Translations under genes and position numbers: made by a program | Assembly: GCA_026692885.1 (NCBI GenBank) | Contig: JAPLNJ010001110.1 | Location: 1 to 8,848, forward strand | Length of the DNA stretch: 8,848 nucleotides | Direction of reading: 5' to 3' | From: Planctomycetota bacterium | GTDB lineage: Bacteria > Planctomycetota > Planctomycetia > Pirellulales > Pirellulaceae | Shown here: in pieces, positions 1 through 5,570 of the stretch | Layout: each line of letters opens with the position of its first letter | How positions within the stretch are numbered: the first letter of the stretch is position 1 | Notes under the pieces: model-generated | Told to the model about the DNA's origin: nothing | The model's database searches: none | The model's input: the letters and a program-made list of their open reading frames with translations, nothing else

Positions 1-2
1 CG

Positions 3-356
3 AGGCTGGCCGTCTACACTGATGAGACGTGGGCGGGCTGGGTGGCCGCGTGCAAGCGAGCCGGGTGGCGGCGGCACTACAATTTGGTGCGACAATCACG
101 GGCCGATGTGCGACGCACAAAGACCGTCCGGATGTGGGTCAAGTTGGTCTGTGCGGGTGTCAGCGGCCCAGGCGTGAAGGTGGCAAGAGCGTTTGGGGTG
201 AGCCCGGCCACGATTAGCCGAGACGTGCGGCGATTCCATCTGTTGGATGAAATCGCCCTCACAGAGAAGGCTTTCCGCGAGGCGGGGCAGGCTTGGTATC
301 CGACTATCGCGGTGATGCGAGAATTGTGGCTTCGGCGGTGTGGCCGCATCGGCTGA
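3..356 (+). CDS. Helix-turn-helix protein, 5' end outside the window
   Basis: The frame is open from the first complete codon at the window edge to TGA at 354-356, so the true start probably lies upstream; a GTG at 42 is the nearest internal alternative. The visible 117 residues are rich in Arg and Trp. The segment VARAFGVSPATISRDVRRF (about 182-238) reads as a helix-turn-helix with a typical turn (GVS) and recognition helix (PATISRDV), so DNA binding is likely. The C-terminal part is acidic to neutral and I do not recognise it. Such small HTH proteins occur in prophages and other mobile elements, and the neighbours downstream (terminase-like and Cys-rich small genes) fit that setting. A regulator, a terminase-like protein or a transposase-associated protein would all be possible. 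The family is not identified; only the HTH is reasonably supported. Confidence 0.55.
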   Translation, partial: RLAVYTDETWAGWVAACKRAGWRRHYNLVRQSRADVRRTKTVRMWVKLVCAGVSGPGVKVARAFGVSPATISRDVRRFHLLDEIALTEKAFREAGQAWYPTIAVMRELWLRRCGRIG

Positions 357-601
357 ACCTACGCCATGCGGTCTACGCTGCCCCGGGACGGACGCAGACA
401 CGGCTACGGGACTCGGAAGCCCTTTGCGGCCCGCAACTGTAGGGCGGGTATCGCGGCGATGGTCCGGGCGACGGGCGGGAAGTCCTGAGATGAACCGACC
501 AACCCGGCTGGTCTGTAGTTGTGCACAAGAAGCCACCTTATCATAGGCAGAATAGCGGGGCTACCCGATCCCAAGACAGCGCCGTTTATGGAGGATGGAA
601 C
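357..601 (+). other. Intergenic stretch with a possible 40-residue ORF and a palindrome
   Basis: No convincing gene lies between the HTH protein and the repeat protein. A 40-codon ORF (ATG 366 to TGA 486-488) encodes a basic peptide with an HGYGTRKPFAARN stretch, but it has no clear ribosome binding site and stays a weak candidate. The last 100 bases are less GC-rich and hold a perfect palindrome at 519-528 and a TATCAT sequence at 539-544. They therefore look like a promoter and leader region for the gene starting at 602. Confidence 0.3.
519..544 (+). promoter_or_regulatory. Possible promoter/operator: perfect palindrome followed by a -10-like box
   Basis: TTGTGCACAA at 519-528 is a perfect 10-base inverted repeat. 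TATCAT at 539-544 resembles a -10 box, but no good -35 box lies 17 bases upstream (TAGTTG at 516-521 is a poor match). The position 58 bases before the ATG at 602 suits a regulated promoter. This is inference from pattern only. Confidence 0.2.
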
Positions 602-1084
602 ATGCGAACCGAAGAACTGCTGGCACGCATCGAAAGGCTAGAGATTGCCCTTGCACTCTTGATTAAAGCCGGCGAGGCCAAGAAGGAAGTCCGGGCTAAC
701 CAATTTACTCTGATTGACGAGAACGGGAACGTCCGTGGGATGTTCACGGTCACGGAGGACGGGCCCAGCCTCTACGTAATTGACGAGAACGGGAACGTCC
801 GTGGGTCGTTCACCGCCACGAATGACGGGGCAAGCCTTGACCTGTGGGACGAGGGCTGGAAGCTCCGGGGGTCGTTCGACGTCAGGAAGGACGGGACAAA
901 CCTCGAACTGCGGGATAAGAACGGGAACGTCCGGGGGTCGTTCGATGCCAGGAAAAACGGGGCAAAGCTTGAGCTGTGGGACGAGAACGATGATATCCGT
1001 GGGTTCTTCGACGCCACGAAGGACGCGACACAGATCACACTGTGGGACGAGAACGGGGAGTGTGTTTTTTCCGCTCCGTCCTAA
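602..1084 (+). CDS. Coiled-coil plus 22-residue tandem-repeat protein
   Basis: This 160-residue protein of unknown function starts at ATG 602, chosen because GGAGG at 590-594 sits seven bases upstream; the frame extends back to 521 but that part is not protein-like. Residues 4-30 (EELLARIERLEIALALLIKA) form a short coiled coil with heptad-like Leu/Ile spacing. From residue 37 there are five full 22-residue repeats and one partial repeat with a core like DENGNVRGSF followed by a polar turn containing DG and a short hydrophobic strand. The repeats alternate short beta strands with Asx-Gly turns, suggesting a small beta-solenoid or beta-roll, probably oligomerised through the coiled coil. No signal peptide or membrane segment is visible, so it is likely cytoplasmic. 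Proteins with similar DENGK-VRA type repeats are widespread in Planctomycetota and other bacteria but lack a known role. The last repeat is degenerate and ends in FSAPS. Confidence 0.8.
   Translation: MRTEELLARIERLEIALALLIKAGEAKKEVRANQFTLIDENGNVRGMFTVTEDGPSLYVIDENGNVRGSFTATNDGASLDLWDEGWKLRGSFDVRKDGTNLELRDKNGNVRGSFDARKNGAKLELWDENDDIRGFFDATKDATQITLWDENGECVFSAPS
710..1081 (+). repeat. Five and a half in-frame 66-bp tandem repeats
   Basis: Units begin at 710, 776, 842, 908, 974 and 1040 (the last partial), each starting with a Leu/Val codon and a DEN/DEG/DKN turn. The first two units are nearly identical over the stretch GACGAGAACGGGAACGTCCG (717-736 and 783-802). The same core recurs with changes at about 915-934, while units 3 and 5 have drifted. 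This pattern points to stepwise duplication, most recently between units 1 and 2, under coding constraint. Confidence 0.85.
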
Positions 1085-1111
1085 TCCCGCAAGTGACCGA
1101 GGCAACGCTCC

Positions 1112-1294
1112 ATGACCACCCCCAAGCACGCCGCCGCAACGCCTCCGCTCGAACGGACCACGGACGCCGGAAGGGAAGGTCCGCTCCCGCCGGAACGCGC
1201 TCCGCCACGTCCTGCTGGCCACGTCCTGCTGGCCCTGACCACGCGGGCCGCCACGGTGGCAGAGAACCCACGGGGGCAGTCATGGCGGAACTGA
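1112..1294 (+). CDS. Possible small Pro/Arg-rich protein, or displaced N-terminus of the next gene
   Basis: ATG 1112 opens a 60-codon frame ending at TGA 1292-1294, which overlaps the start of the terminase-like gene by 13 bases. The peptide is rich in Pro, Arg, Ala and Thr, resembles no family I know, and has only a weak purine run upstream, so it may be non-coding. A 14-bp tandem duplication at 1205-1234 lies inside it. Removing one copy would put this frame in register with the gene at 1282 and give one 184-residue product. It could therefore be a frameshifted N-terminal extension rather than a gene of its own. Confidence 0.25.
   Translation: MTTPKHAAATPPLERTTDAGREGPLPPERAPPRPAGHVLLALTTRAATVAENPRGQSWRN
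1205..1234 (+). repeat. Perfect 14-bp tandem duplication
   Basis: CCACGTCCTGCTGG occurs at 1205-1218 and again at 1219-1232, followed by two more matching bases (CC). The period is not a multiple of three, so gain or loss of a copy changes the reading frame. It lies 48 bases before the ATG of the terminase-like gene. Confidence 0.9.
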
Positions 1295-1680
1295 CGGCCA
1301 AGCAGGCGGCTTTCGTTGCGGCTGTCGAAGACGGCAAGGCAGTCTCGGCAGCGGCGGCCCTGGCACGCGTGAACCCCACGACACATTACCGCTGGATGGC
1401 TCAGAACGAGAGCTACCGACGCACAATCAGGGTAGCCGAAGAGATGGCATGGGACAGATTCTTTGCGGTGGCCAGCGACCGGGCGCTAAACGGGGTTCGT
1501 CGTCTGGTGTTCTATCGCGGTAAGGCTATCATCGACCCACGCATCGGCGAACCCTACGTCGAAATCAAGTACGATGACAGACTGCTGATTCTGCTGCTGC
1601 GATTGATGCGGCCTGAAAAATACGGCTACGTGTGGGGCGCTCCGGCGGCTTACAGACGCCAATTTTGCCACAGAGCGTGA
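1282..1680 (+). CDS. Small terminase-like helix-turn-helix protein
   Basis: The product is 132 residues from ATG 1282; a G-rich run (1272-1276) is a modest ribosome binding site. The frame is open back to 1042, but that stretch overlaps the repeat protein and is low-complexity. The N-terminus (MAELTAKQAAFVAAVEDGKA) followed by VSAAAALARVNPTTHYRWM matches the pattern of phage terminase small subunits and related HTH proteins, where the turn plus HYRWM recognition helix binds DNA and a helical segment follows (about residues 40-65). The C-terminal part contains FYRGKAIIDPRIGEPYVEIKYDDRLL-type sequence and a LMRPEKYG motif, which I associate with small phage-like proteins carrying VEHEYSD / RPEKYR motifs. 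No large terminase or portal gene is in the window, so packaging function is not shown. A regulator role remains possible. The neighbouring Cys-rich gene begins 22 bases later, which suggests one transcript. Confidence 0.6.
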   Translation: MAELTAKQAAFVAAVEDGKAVSAAAALARVNPTTHYRWMAQNESYRRTIRVAEEMAWDRFFAVASDRALNGVRRLVFYRGKAIIDPRIGEPYVEIKYDDRLLILLLRLMRPEKYGYVWGAPAAYRRQFCHRA

Positions 1681-1702
1681 CGCAAAAGGGGGAGGAACCC
1701 GA

Positions 1703-2185
1703 ATGATGCCATACTCCGAGGAAGCGCGGAAGCGGCGAAAGTGTACGGGAACCACGGCGGCCGGAAGGCCCTGTAACGCTTGGGCGTTGTGGGGTGATCC
1801 CCGGCAATTGTGCGTCAACCACGCGGGGCGGCATCGACGGGGCAAGTACGGCGGCCCCAGGAAATCGACCAAGACGCACCGGACGCCTTGCAGTTGTGCG
1901 GCCTACGCTTGGCCCCATCGACCAGGCGGCGGCTTGTGCCGGTGGCCGTTGCCCCCGCTTGACGACGCATTGTCAGGCGACGCCGCCGCAAGAACCTGGT
2001 TGTCCAAGTACCTGGTCGGTCAGGTGGGGAACACGCTGGAACGCCTTGCCGCCGCCGAGCTTGCGGGCCGAACGATTGACGACGGTATCGCGGAAATGGC
2101 AGCGGAAATGGCAGCGGACGCCACGGTCAGCAAGACCATCTTGACCACGACAGACCTGATACGGGCACTCAGGGACGCCGGATAG
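1703..2185 (+). CDS. Small protein with two Cys/His putative zinc-binding motifs
   Basis: The start at ATG 1703 (a second ATG is at 1706) follows GGAGG at 1691-1695 by seven bases, giving 160 residues. The first cluster is C14, C24, C37 and H40 (KCTGTTAAGRPC ... LCVNHAG). This resembles the small phage-type zinc motif in which paired Cys in C-T-x-x-x-x-G-x-P-C are followed by C-x2-H-G. The second cluster is C63, C65, H72 and C79 within CSCAAYAWPHRPGGGLCRWP. Both clusters could each bind one zinc, which suggests a nucleic-acid-binding or structural role. The C-terminal half (about 90-160) is predicted helical, with an EMAAEMAA repeat encoded by a 12-bp tandem duplication (2090-2118). It follows the terminase-like gene by 22 bases and is probably in the same operon. 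Specific function unknown. Confidence 0.65.
   Translation: MMPYSEEARKRRKCTGTTAAGRPCNAWALWGDPRQLCVNHAGRHRRGKYGGPRKSTKTHRTPCSCAAYAWPHRPGGGLCRWPLPPLDDALSGDAAARTWLSKYLVGQVGNTLERLAAAELAGRTIDDGIAEMAAEMAADATVSKTILTTTDLIRALRDAG
2090..2118 (+). repeat. 12-bp tandem repeat inside the Cys/His protein gene
   Basis: GCGGAAATGGCA is present at 2090-2101 and 2102-2113, with five more matching bases after it. It is in frame and encodes the EMAAEMAA segment of a helix, so it alters length without breaking the gene. Confidence 0.85.
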
Positions 2186-2215
2186 GCGGGTCAAGAAAAG
2201 CTCCAAGCTTCGCCG

Positions 2216-2337
2216 TTAACCCGTGGCTTTGCGTGCTGGTCGAGATGCTCGCGCCGTACAAGGGGCGAGTCTACGATCCGTGCTACGGCTCGGCGGCTAT
2301 TGTTCGATCTCTGAGATTGAATGTGGTGTCAGTATGA
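2216..2337 (+). pseudogene. Remnant of a type I restriction methylase (HsdM motif I region)
   Basis: In the frame of GTG 2233 the translation [19 protein letters not shown] (about 2233-2289) matches the SAM-binding motif I region of HsdM-type N6-adenine methyltransferases, where family members read [21 protein letters not shown]. Here the motif is degraded: the second Cys is Tyr and GSGG has become GSAA. The rest of the methylase is absent on both sides, and the frame ends in a TGA at 2335-2337 that overlaps the ATG of the next ORF. With only about 20 to 25 recognisable residues it cannot be functional. It is a stub left by deletion or recombination. Residues before about 2230 do not look like HsdM. 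Confidence 0.65.
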
Positions 2338-3395
2338 ATGCAGTCGAAATCGAAGAAGCCGTTTCCAGGCTCGCGGAAGCGCCCTTCGACCCGCAGGCTT
2401 TCCCCTATGCCTTCCTCGAAGCCTTCGGCAACAAGGAGACCACCCTTAAACGGCTTAAGAGTGGAAACACGAACCAATCGGATGTGCCAGGCGGCGTACT
2501 CCAACGCAACAACATCCATCTCAAGGTCTGCCCGGAAGGAAACCACTTCGGCCTCTTCCTGCCGCTGGCGGGCATCACCACGGTCAAGCAGATCCGGGAA
2601 AACGCTTTCGACATCAAGGCCACGGGCCGGCTCAACCGTCTCTACATCGAGCTGCTGAAGGAAAACCCGGACTGGGACACCGCGGCCCGCAGGGAAGATC
2701 TCAACCATTTCTTCGCCCGGTTGATCTTCTGCTTTTTCGCCGAGGATACCAACATCTTTCACAGCACGGGCCTCTTCACCGCCACCATCGAGCAGATGAG
2801 TGCGCGGGATTCTTCGAACACGCACGAGGTGCTCTCCGAGGTGTTCCGCGCCATGAATACGAAGATCGCCGACCGCGAGGCCGCCAACTTCCGCCCTTGG
2901 GCCAATACATTCCCTTATGTCAACGGCAACCTCTTCTCCGGCAGTGTGGATGTGCCGCGCATCAGCAAGATCGCGCGATCCTATCTCCTCCACGTCGGCA
3001 GCCTCGATTGGACGAAGATCAACCCCGACATCTTCGGCTCCATGATTCAGGTCGTGGCGGATGACGAGGAACGCGGTGCCTTGGGCATGCACTACACCAG
3101 CGTGCCCAACATCCTCAAAGTGCTCAATCCGCTCTTCCTCGAGGAGCCACGCGGGCGGTGGGATGCGATCGTCGTGGAACACGTAGACGACGGCACGGGC
3201 CGCGAGCGTGACGGTCAACTGGAAGCGATTGTTCAGCCGATCCATCGGAAACGTCTGTACGAGATCCGCACCCTCCAGCCAGCCGGGCAGCGTGGGCGGG
3301 TCCGCAGTGTGCCACTGCGGCCGCGGGCGGGAGAACGCCTGGACCCCGTCCCGCAGCGCCAACGACGATGGTCCTTATCCAACCGTCGCAGGTAG
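2334..3395 (+). pseudogene. Truncated MmeI-like class I SAM-dependent DNA methyltransferase, N-terminal part only
   Basis: ATG 2334 begins MNAVEIEEAVSRLAE, a start typical of large (about 900 or more residues) MmeI-like DNA methyltransferases related to type IIG restriction enzymes (COG1002). Recognisable segments are FPYAFLEAFGNK, FLPLAGITTVKQIRE, RLIFCFFAEDTNIF, FPYVNGNLFSGS, INPDIFGSMIQ and HYTSVPNILKVLNPLFLEE. Homology ends near residue 270 (about 3146), just before the region where the DPACGSGNFL and NPPF methyltransferase motifs should follow. The remaining 80 residues to TGA 3393-3395 are read through foreign sequence antisense to another gene fragment. NNIHLKVCPEG joins directly to NHFGLFLPLAG near residue 69 (2541), where family members as I recall them have about 45-55 more residues, so an in-frame deletion is likely. 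No ribosome binding site is seen. Enzyme activity is not expected. Confidence 0.8.
3146..3362 (-). pseudogene. Fragment of a LamG/FecR-type or related secreted protein
   Basis: Read on the minus strand from about 3362, the frame gives LALRDGVQAFSRPRPQWHT, then LPGWLEGADLVQT, and ends ARAVVYVFHDDRIPPPAWL. This has the look of a beta-sandwich domain that I recall from planctomycete LamG and FecR-domain proteins, where segments like AxxYVFxDDR..PPxWL occur. The frame is stopped upstream by TAA (about 3372-3374), and downstream it runs into the antisense of the methyltransferase piece at about 3146. Both ends are therefore lost. Family assignment is uncertain. The plus-strand reading of the same bases gives only a low-complexity Arg-rich tail, so the minus strand is the coding one. 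Confidence 0.45.
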
Positions 3396-3483
3396 CCCCA
3401 CGCCTACGACGACGCGCCGCATGTCGGTACGCTTTGCGGAGGATGCTGATATGACGATCGGCGTCGAGGAGGTCGAACAAGGG
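3363..3483. other. Unassigned 120-base stretch between gene fragments
   Basis: No frame on either strand gives a recognisable protein segment. The minus-strand frame after the HAD piece (CSTSSTPIVISASSAKRTDM) and the alternative frame (FDLLDADRHISILRKAYRH) match nothing I know. It may be a third remnant or filler at a junction. Confidence 0.4.
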
Positions 3484-3650
3484 TAGGCGAGCAGTTCGAG
3501 TATCGGCTGATAAGCCATTTCGGTGAAGAGCTTGCCGGTCTTCGGATGTTTCGCGGTGGCGATCCAGTCCTTAACGAGCTGCTCAAATTCCACCGTGGTC
3601 ATGCCCGTGTGCGTGGCCATGATGAGTTCAAGGATCTTCGGCTGACCGGA
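3484..3650 (-). pseudogene. Internal fragment of a HAD-family hydrolase
   Basis: On the minus strand from about 3650 the translation GQPKILELIMATHTGMTTVE, then a segment with FEQLVKDWIATAKHPKTGK and FTEMAYQPILELLAY, matches the cap region of HAD-superfamily phosphatase-like proteins (often annotated phosphoserine-phosphatase-like) that are frequent in Planctomycetota and Proteobacteria. Intact members begin with an N-terminal DNDGTLW motif carrying the nucleophilic Asp, and continue after ELLAY with LRANGFKTFIVSGGG. Both are missing here. The homology stops abruptly at about 3484 and begins abruptly near 3650, about 50 bases past the sulfatase terminator. It has the same strand as the sulfatase, so it may once have been the next gene downstream. 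An internal ATG at 3620 is not a functional start. Confidence 0.7.
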
Positions 3651-3698
3651 GCCGCACCCAGATGGAACGCATCCGGCCCGGTCACGAACAAGCGAAGA

Positions 3699-3726
3699 AG
3701 CGGGCAGCTCTTTCGAGCCGCCCGCT
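3699..3726 (-). terminator. Hairpin terminator after the sulfatase gene
   Basis: The sequence AGCGGGCGGCTC, GAAA, GAGCTGCCCGCT (minus strand) forms a 12-bp stem with one G-T wobble and a GAAA tetraloop. It begins 12 bases after the sulfatase stop codon. Only a mixed TTCTTCGCTTGTT tail follows, so it is an intrinsic terminator with a weak U-tract or a 3' stabilising hairpin. Confidence 0.75.
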
Positions 3727-3738
3727 CGGAAGGTCGGG

Positions 3739-5289
3739 CTACTTGCTGCCCACTCCGGCTTCGAGCTGTTTCTGGATCTTTTCCAGATTGAACGAGCCGG
3801 CCGTCTGGCTGGGCGGGTACTCCTTCATGGTCATGAGAAACTTCCCGGCCATCTTCTGCAAGGGCACGCACACGAATGCGTGCTCCAGGAACCAGTCGTT
3901 GTAGGTGTTGGAGTTGTGCTGCGCCTTCTCGAAGGGATCGCGGCGCAGATTGAAGAGCAACGGGATACGCAGCTCAGTGAACGGTTCTCGCCACACCTCG
4001 AAGGCCTGGGCACGGTTTTCAAGGAATATGCCCTTCCAGTCACCAGCGCGCATGGCCACGATCTGTCCATCGTCGTTCACATAGATGAACTCATTGCGGG
4101 GTGACTCCTTGACCTTGCCGCTCAGGTAGTCGAGCAGATTGTAGCCGTCGAGGTGGTTCTTGTAGGTGCGACCGTTGAGTTTGACGCCTTTGAGGAGCTT
4201 CTCCGTCACATCGGGCGCGCCCGCGGCGGCGGCGAAGGTCGGGAGCCAGTCCTCGTGCGAGACGATCCCGTTGAGCGTCGTGCCGGCCGGGAAATGGCCG
4301 GGCCAGCGCACGAAGCAGGGGACGCGATAGGCGCCCTCCCAGTTCGAGTTCTTCTCGCTACGGAACTGGTTGGTGCCGCCGTCGGGCCAGGTGTTGTAGT
4401 GCGGCCCGTTATCCGTGGAGTACTGCACGATGGTGTCGTTGGCGAGGCCGAGTTCGTCAATCAGTTTGAGAAGTTCACCGACGTGCATGTCATGTTCCAC
4501 CATGCCGTCGCTGTACTCGTCCTGCCCGGAGATGCCGCGATGCTCGGCCTTCACATGCGTGCGGAAGTGCATGCGGGTGCCGTTCCACCAGCAGAAGAAC
4601 GGCTTCCCGGCCTTGGCCTGCCGGGTGATGAACTCCTTGGCGGCGGCGATGGTCTCGTCGTCGATCGTCTCCATGCGATTCTTGGTGAGCGGGCCGGTGT
4701 CCTCAATGGTCTGCCCGCCCTTGCCGTCGGCCTGGCACTTGAGCACGCCGCGCGGGCCGAACTGCTTCCGGAACGCGGGGTCTTTCGGGTAATCCATGTT
4801 CTCCGGCTCCTCCTCGGCGTTAAGGTGGTAGAGGTTGCCGAGAAACTCGTCGAAGCCGTGCATCGTGGGCAGGTGCTCATCACGGTCGCCCTGGTGGTTC
4901 TTGCCAAACTGCCCGGTGGCGTAGCCCTGACTCTTGAGCACCGTGGCCATGGTCACGTCGGTCTTCTGCCAACCTTCCTTGGCCCCAGGCAGGCCGACCT
5001 TGGTCATGCCGGTGCGGACGGGCACGACGCCGCCAATGAAGGCCGCGCGACCTGCGGTGCAGCTCTGCTGCGCGTAGTAATCGGTGAAGGCTACGCCTTC
5101 GGTGGCAAGACGATCAATGCTCGGCGTCTTGTAGCCCATCATGCCCCGGCTGTTGTGGCTGATGTTCCAGATGCCGATGTCATCGCCCCAGATGACGAGG
5201 ATGTTGGGCTTCTTGTCCACCGCATGGGCTGGAGCAAGGATGCCCAACGCCAACCCGACGGCCAGTGCGAGGTGCTTGAGGTTCATCAT
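3739..5289 (-). CDS. Secreted arylsulfatase (type I sulfatase, formylglycine-dependent)
   Basis: The 516-residue enzyme hydrolyses sulfate esters, probably on a polysaccharide, outside the cytoplasm. ATG at 5289 (or the adjacent one at 5286) was chosen because AGGAGA at 5301-5296 sits six bases before it and a signal peptide follows (MMNLKHLALAVGLALGILAP, with likely cleavage after AHA at residue 23). The sulfatase signature is CTAGR at Cys77-Arg81, matching C-x-A/P-x-R, whose Cys is converted to formylglycine. Metal-binding residues are Asp36/Asp37 (WGDD) and Asp293/Asn294 (STDNGPH). FGKNHQGD (about 128-135) and WNGTRMHF (235-242) supply active-site Lys and His. The order and spacing match a full-length family member with a C-terminal subdomain ending in the FNLRRDPFEKAQHNS region. 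No sulfatase-maturating enzyme is in the window. It is the last gene of the leftward cluster, after a 281-bp leader, and is closed by a terminator. The substrate cannot be read from sequence. Confidence 0.93.
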   Translation of the reverse strand: MMNLKHLALAVGLALGILAPAHAVDKKPNILVIWGDDIGIWNISHNSRGMMGYKTPSIDRLATEGVAFTDYYAQQSCTAGRAAFIGGVVPVRTGMTKVGLPGAKEGWQKTDVTMATVLKSQGYATGQFGKNHQGDRDEHLPTMHGFDEFLGNLYHLNAEEEPENMDYPKDPAFRKQFGPRGVLKCQADGKGGQTIEDTGPLTKNRMETIDDETIAAAKEFITRQAKAGKPFFCWWNGTRMHFRTHVKAEHRGISGQDEYSDGMVEHDMHVGELLKLIDELGLANDTIVQYSTDNGPHYNTWPDGGTNQFRSEKNSNWEGAYRVPCFVRWPGHFPAGTTLNGIVSHEDWLPTFAAAAGAPDVTEKLLKGVKLNGRTYKNHLDGYNLLDYLSGKVKESPRNEFIYVNDDGQIVAMRAGDWKGIFLENRAQAFEVWREPFTELRIPLLFNLRRDPFEKAQHNSNTYNDWFLEHAFVCVPLQKMAGKFLMTMKEYPPSQTAGSFNLEKIQKQLEAGVGSK

Positions 5290-5570
5290 CTGAGGTCTCC
5301 TGGGGTGGTTGGTGTTGGGCTCTACTCGGACAAAGGACACTTCACGTACTTGATCGTCGTCGTGCCGGGGGTTTCTCCCCAGGCTGCATAATAGGCTAGA
5401 GATCACGCAAGACGTGGCACTACAGCGACTTAGAATCGTACCATAGAAACCGTTCCAACGAAACCTACCTTGCCCGCGACCGCCATTTGGAAGGTTGGCT
5501 TTCCAGTTCGCCAGCCGCTTCTGATTGGTGGGGTTGATGAGCCTCATTTGATTCTGATGGCGTTTGGATG
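5290..5570 (-). promoter_or_regulatory. Leader between the acetylesterase and sulfatase genes
   Basis: These 281 bases contain no convincing gene. The sulfatase frame stays open upstream through this stretch, but the start with signal peptide and ribosome binding site lies at 5289, so this is leader. A TATTAT sequence (5393-5388) could be a -10 box, without a good -35. A G/C hairpin (GCCTGGGG, AGAAA, CCCCCGGC at 5384-5364, one mismatch) lies between it and the ATG. The sulfatase may therefore have its own promoter. No terminator is seen after the esterase stop. Confidence 0.35.

Noticed and set aside
340..546. 68-codon plus-strand frame between the HTH protein and the repeat protein
   Set aside because: It starts at a GTG inside the HTH gene, has no ribosome binding site, and its sequence is composition-driven.
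710..1081. Could the regular repeats be a CRISPR array?
   Set aside because: The period is an in-frame 66 bp with no constant repeat and unique spacer pattern. Divergence follows codon positions, so it is a protein repeat.
638..1222. Minus-strand frame opposite the repeat protein with its own apparent repeats
   Set aside because: The periodicity is only the reflection of the 66-bp coding repeats, and the plus strand has the ribosome binding site and a sensible N-terminus.
2283..3362. Minus-strand open frame of 359 codons opposite the methyltransferase
   Set aside because: Only its first 70 or so codons (the 3146-3362 fragment) look protein-like. The rest is antisense to conserved methyltransferase sequence.
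4153..5391. Long plus-strand open frame (412 codons) opposite the sulfatase
   Set aside because: It is antisense to a clear sulfatase with signal peptide and catalytic motifs. The translation is a Val/Leu/Gly-rich shadow typical of high-GC DNA.
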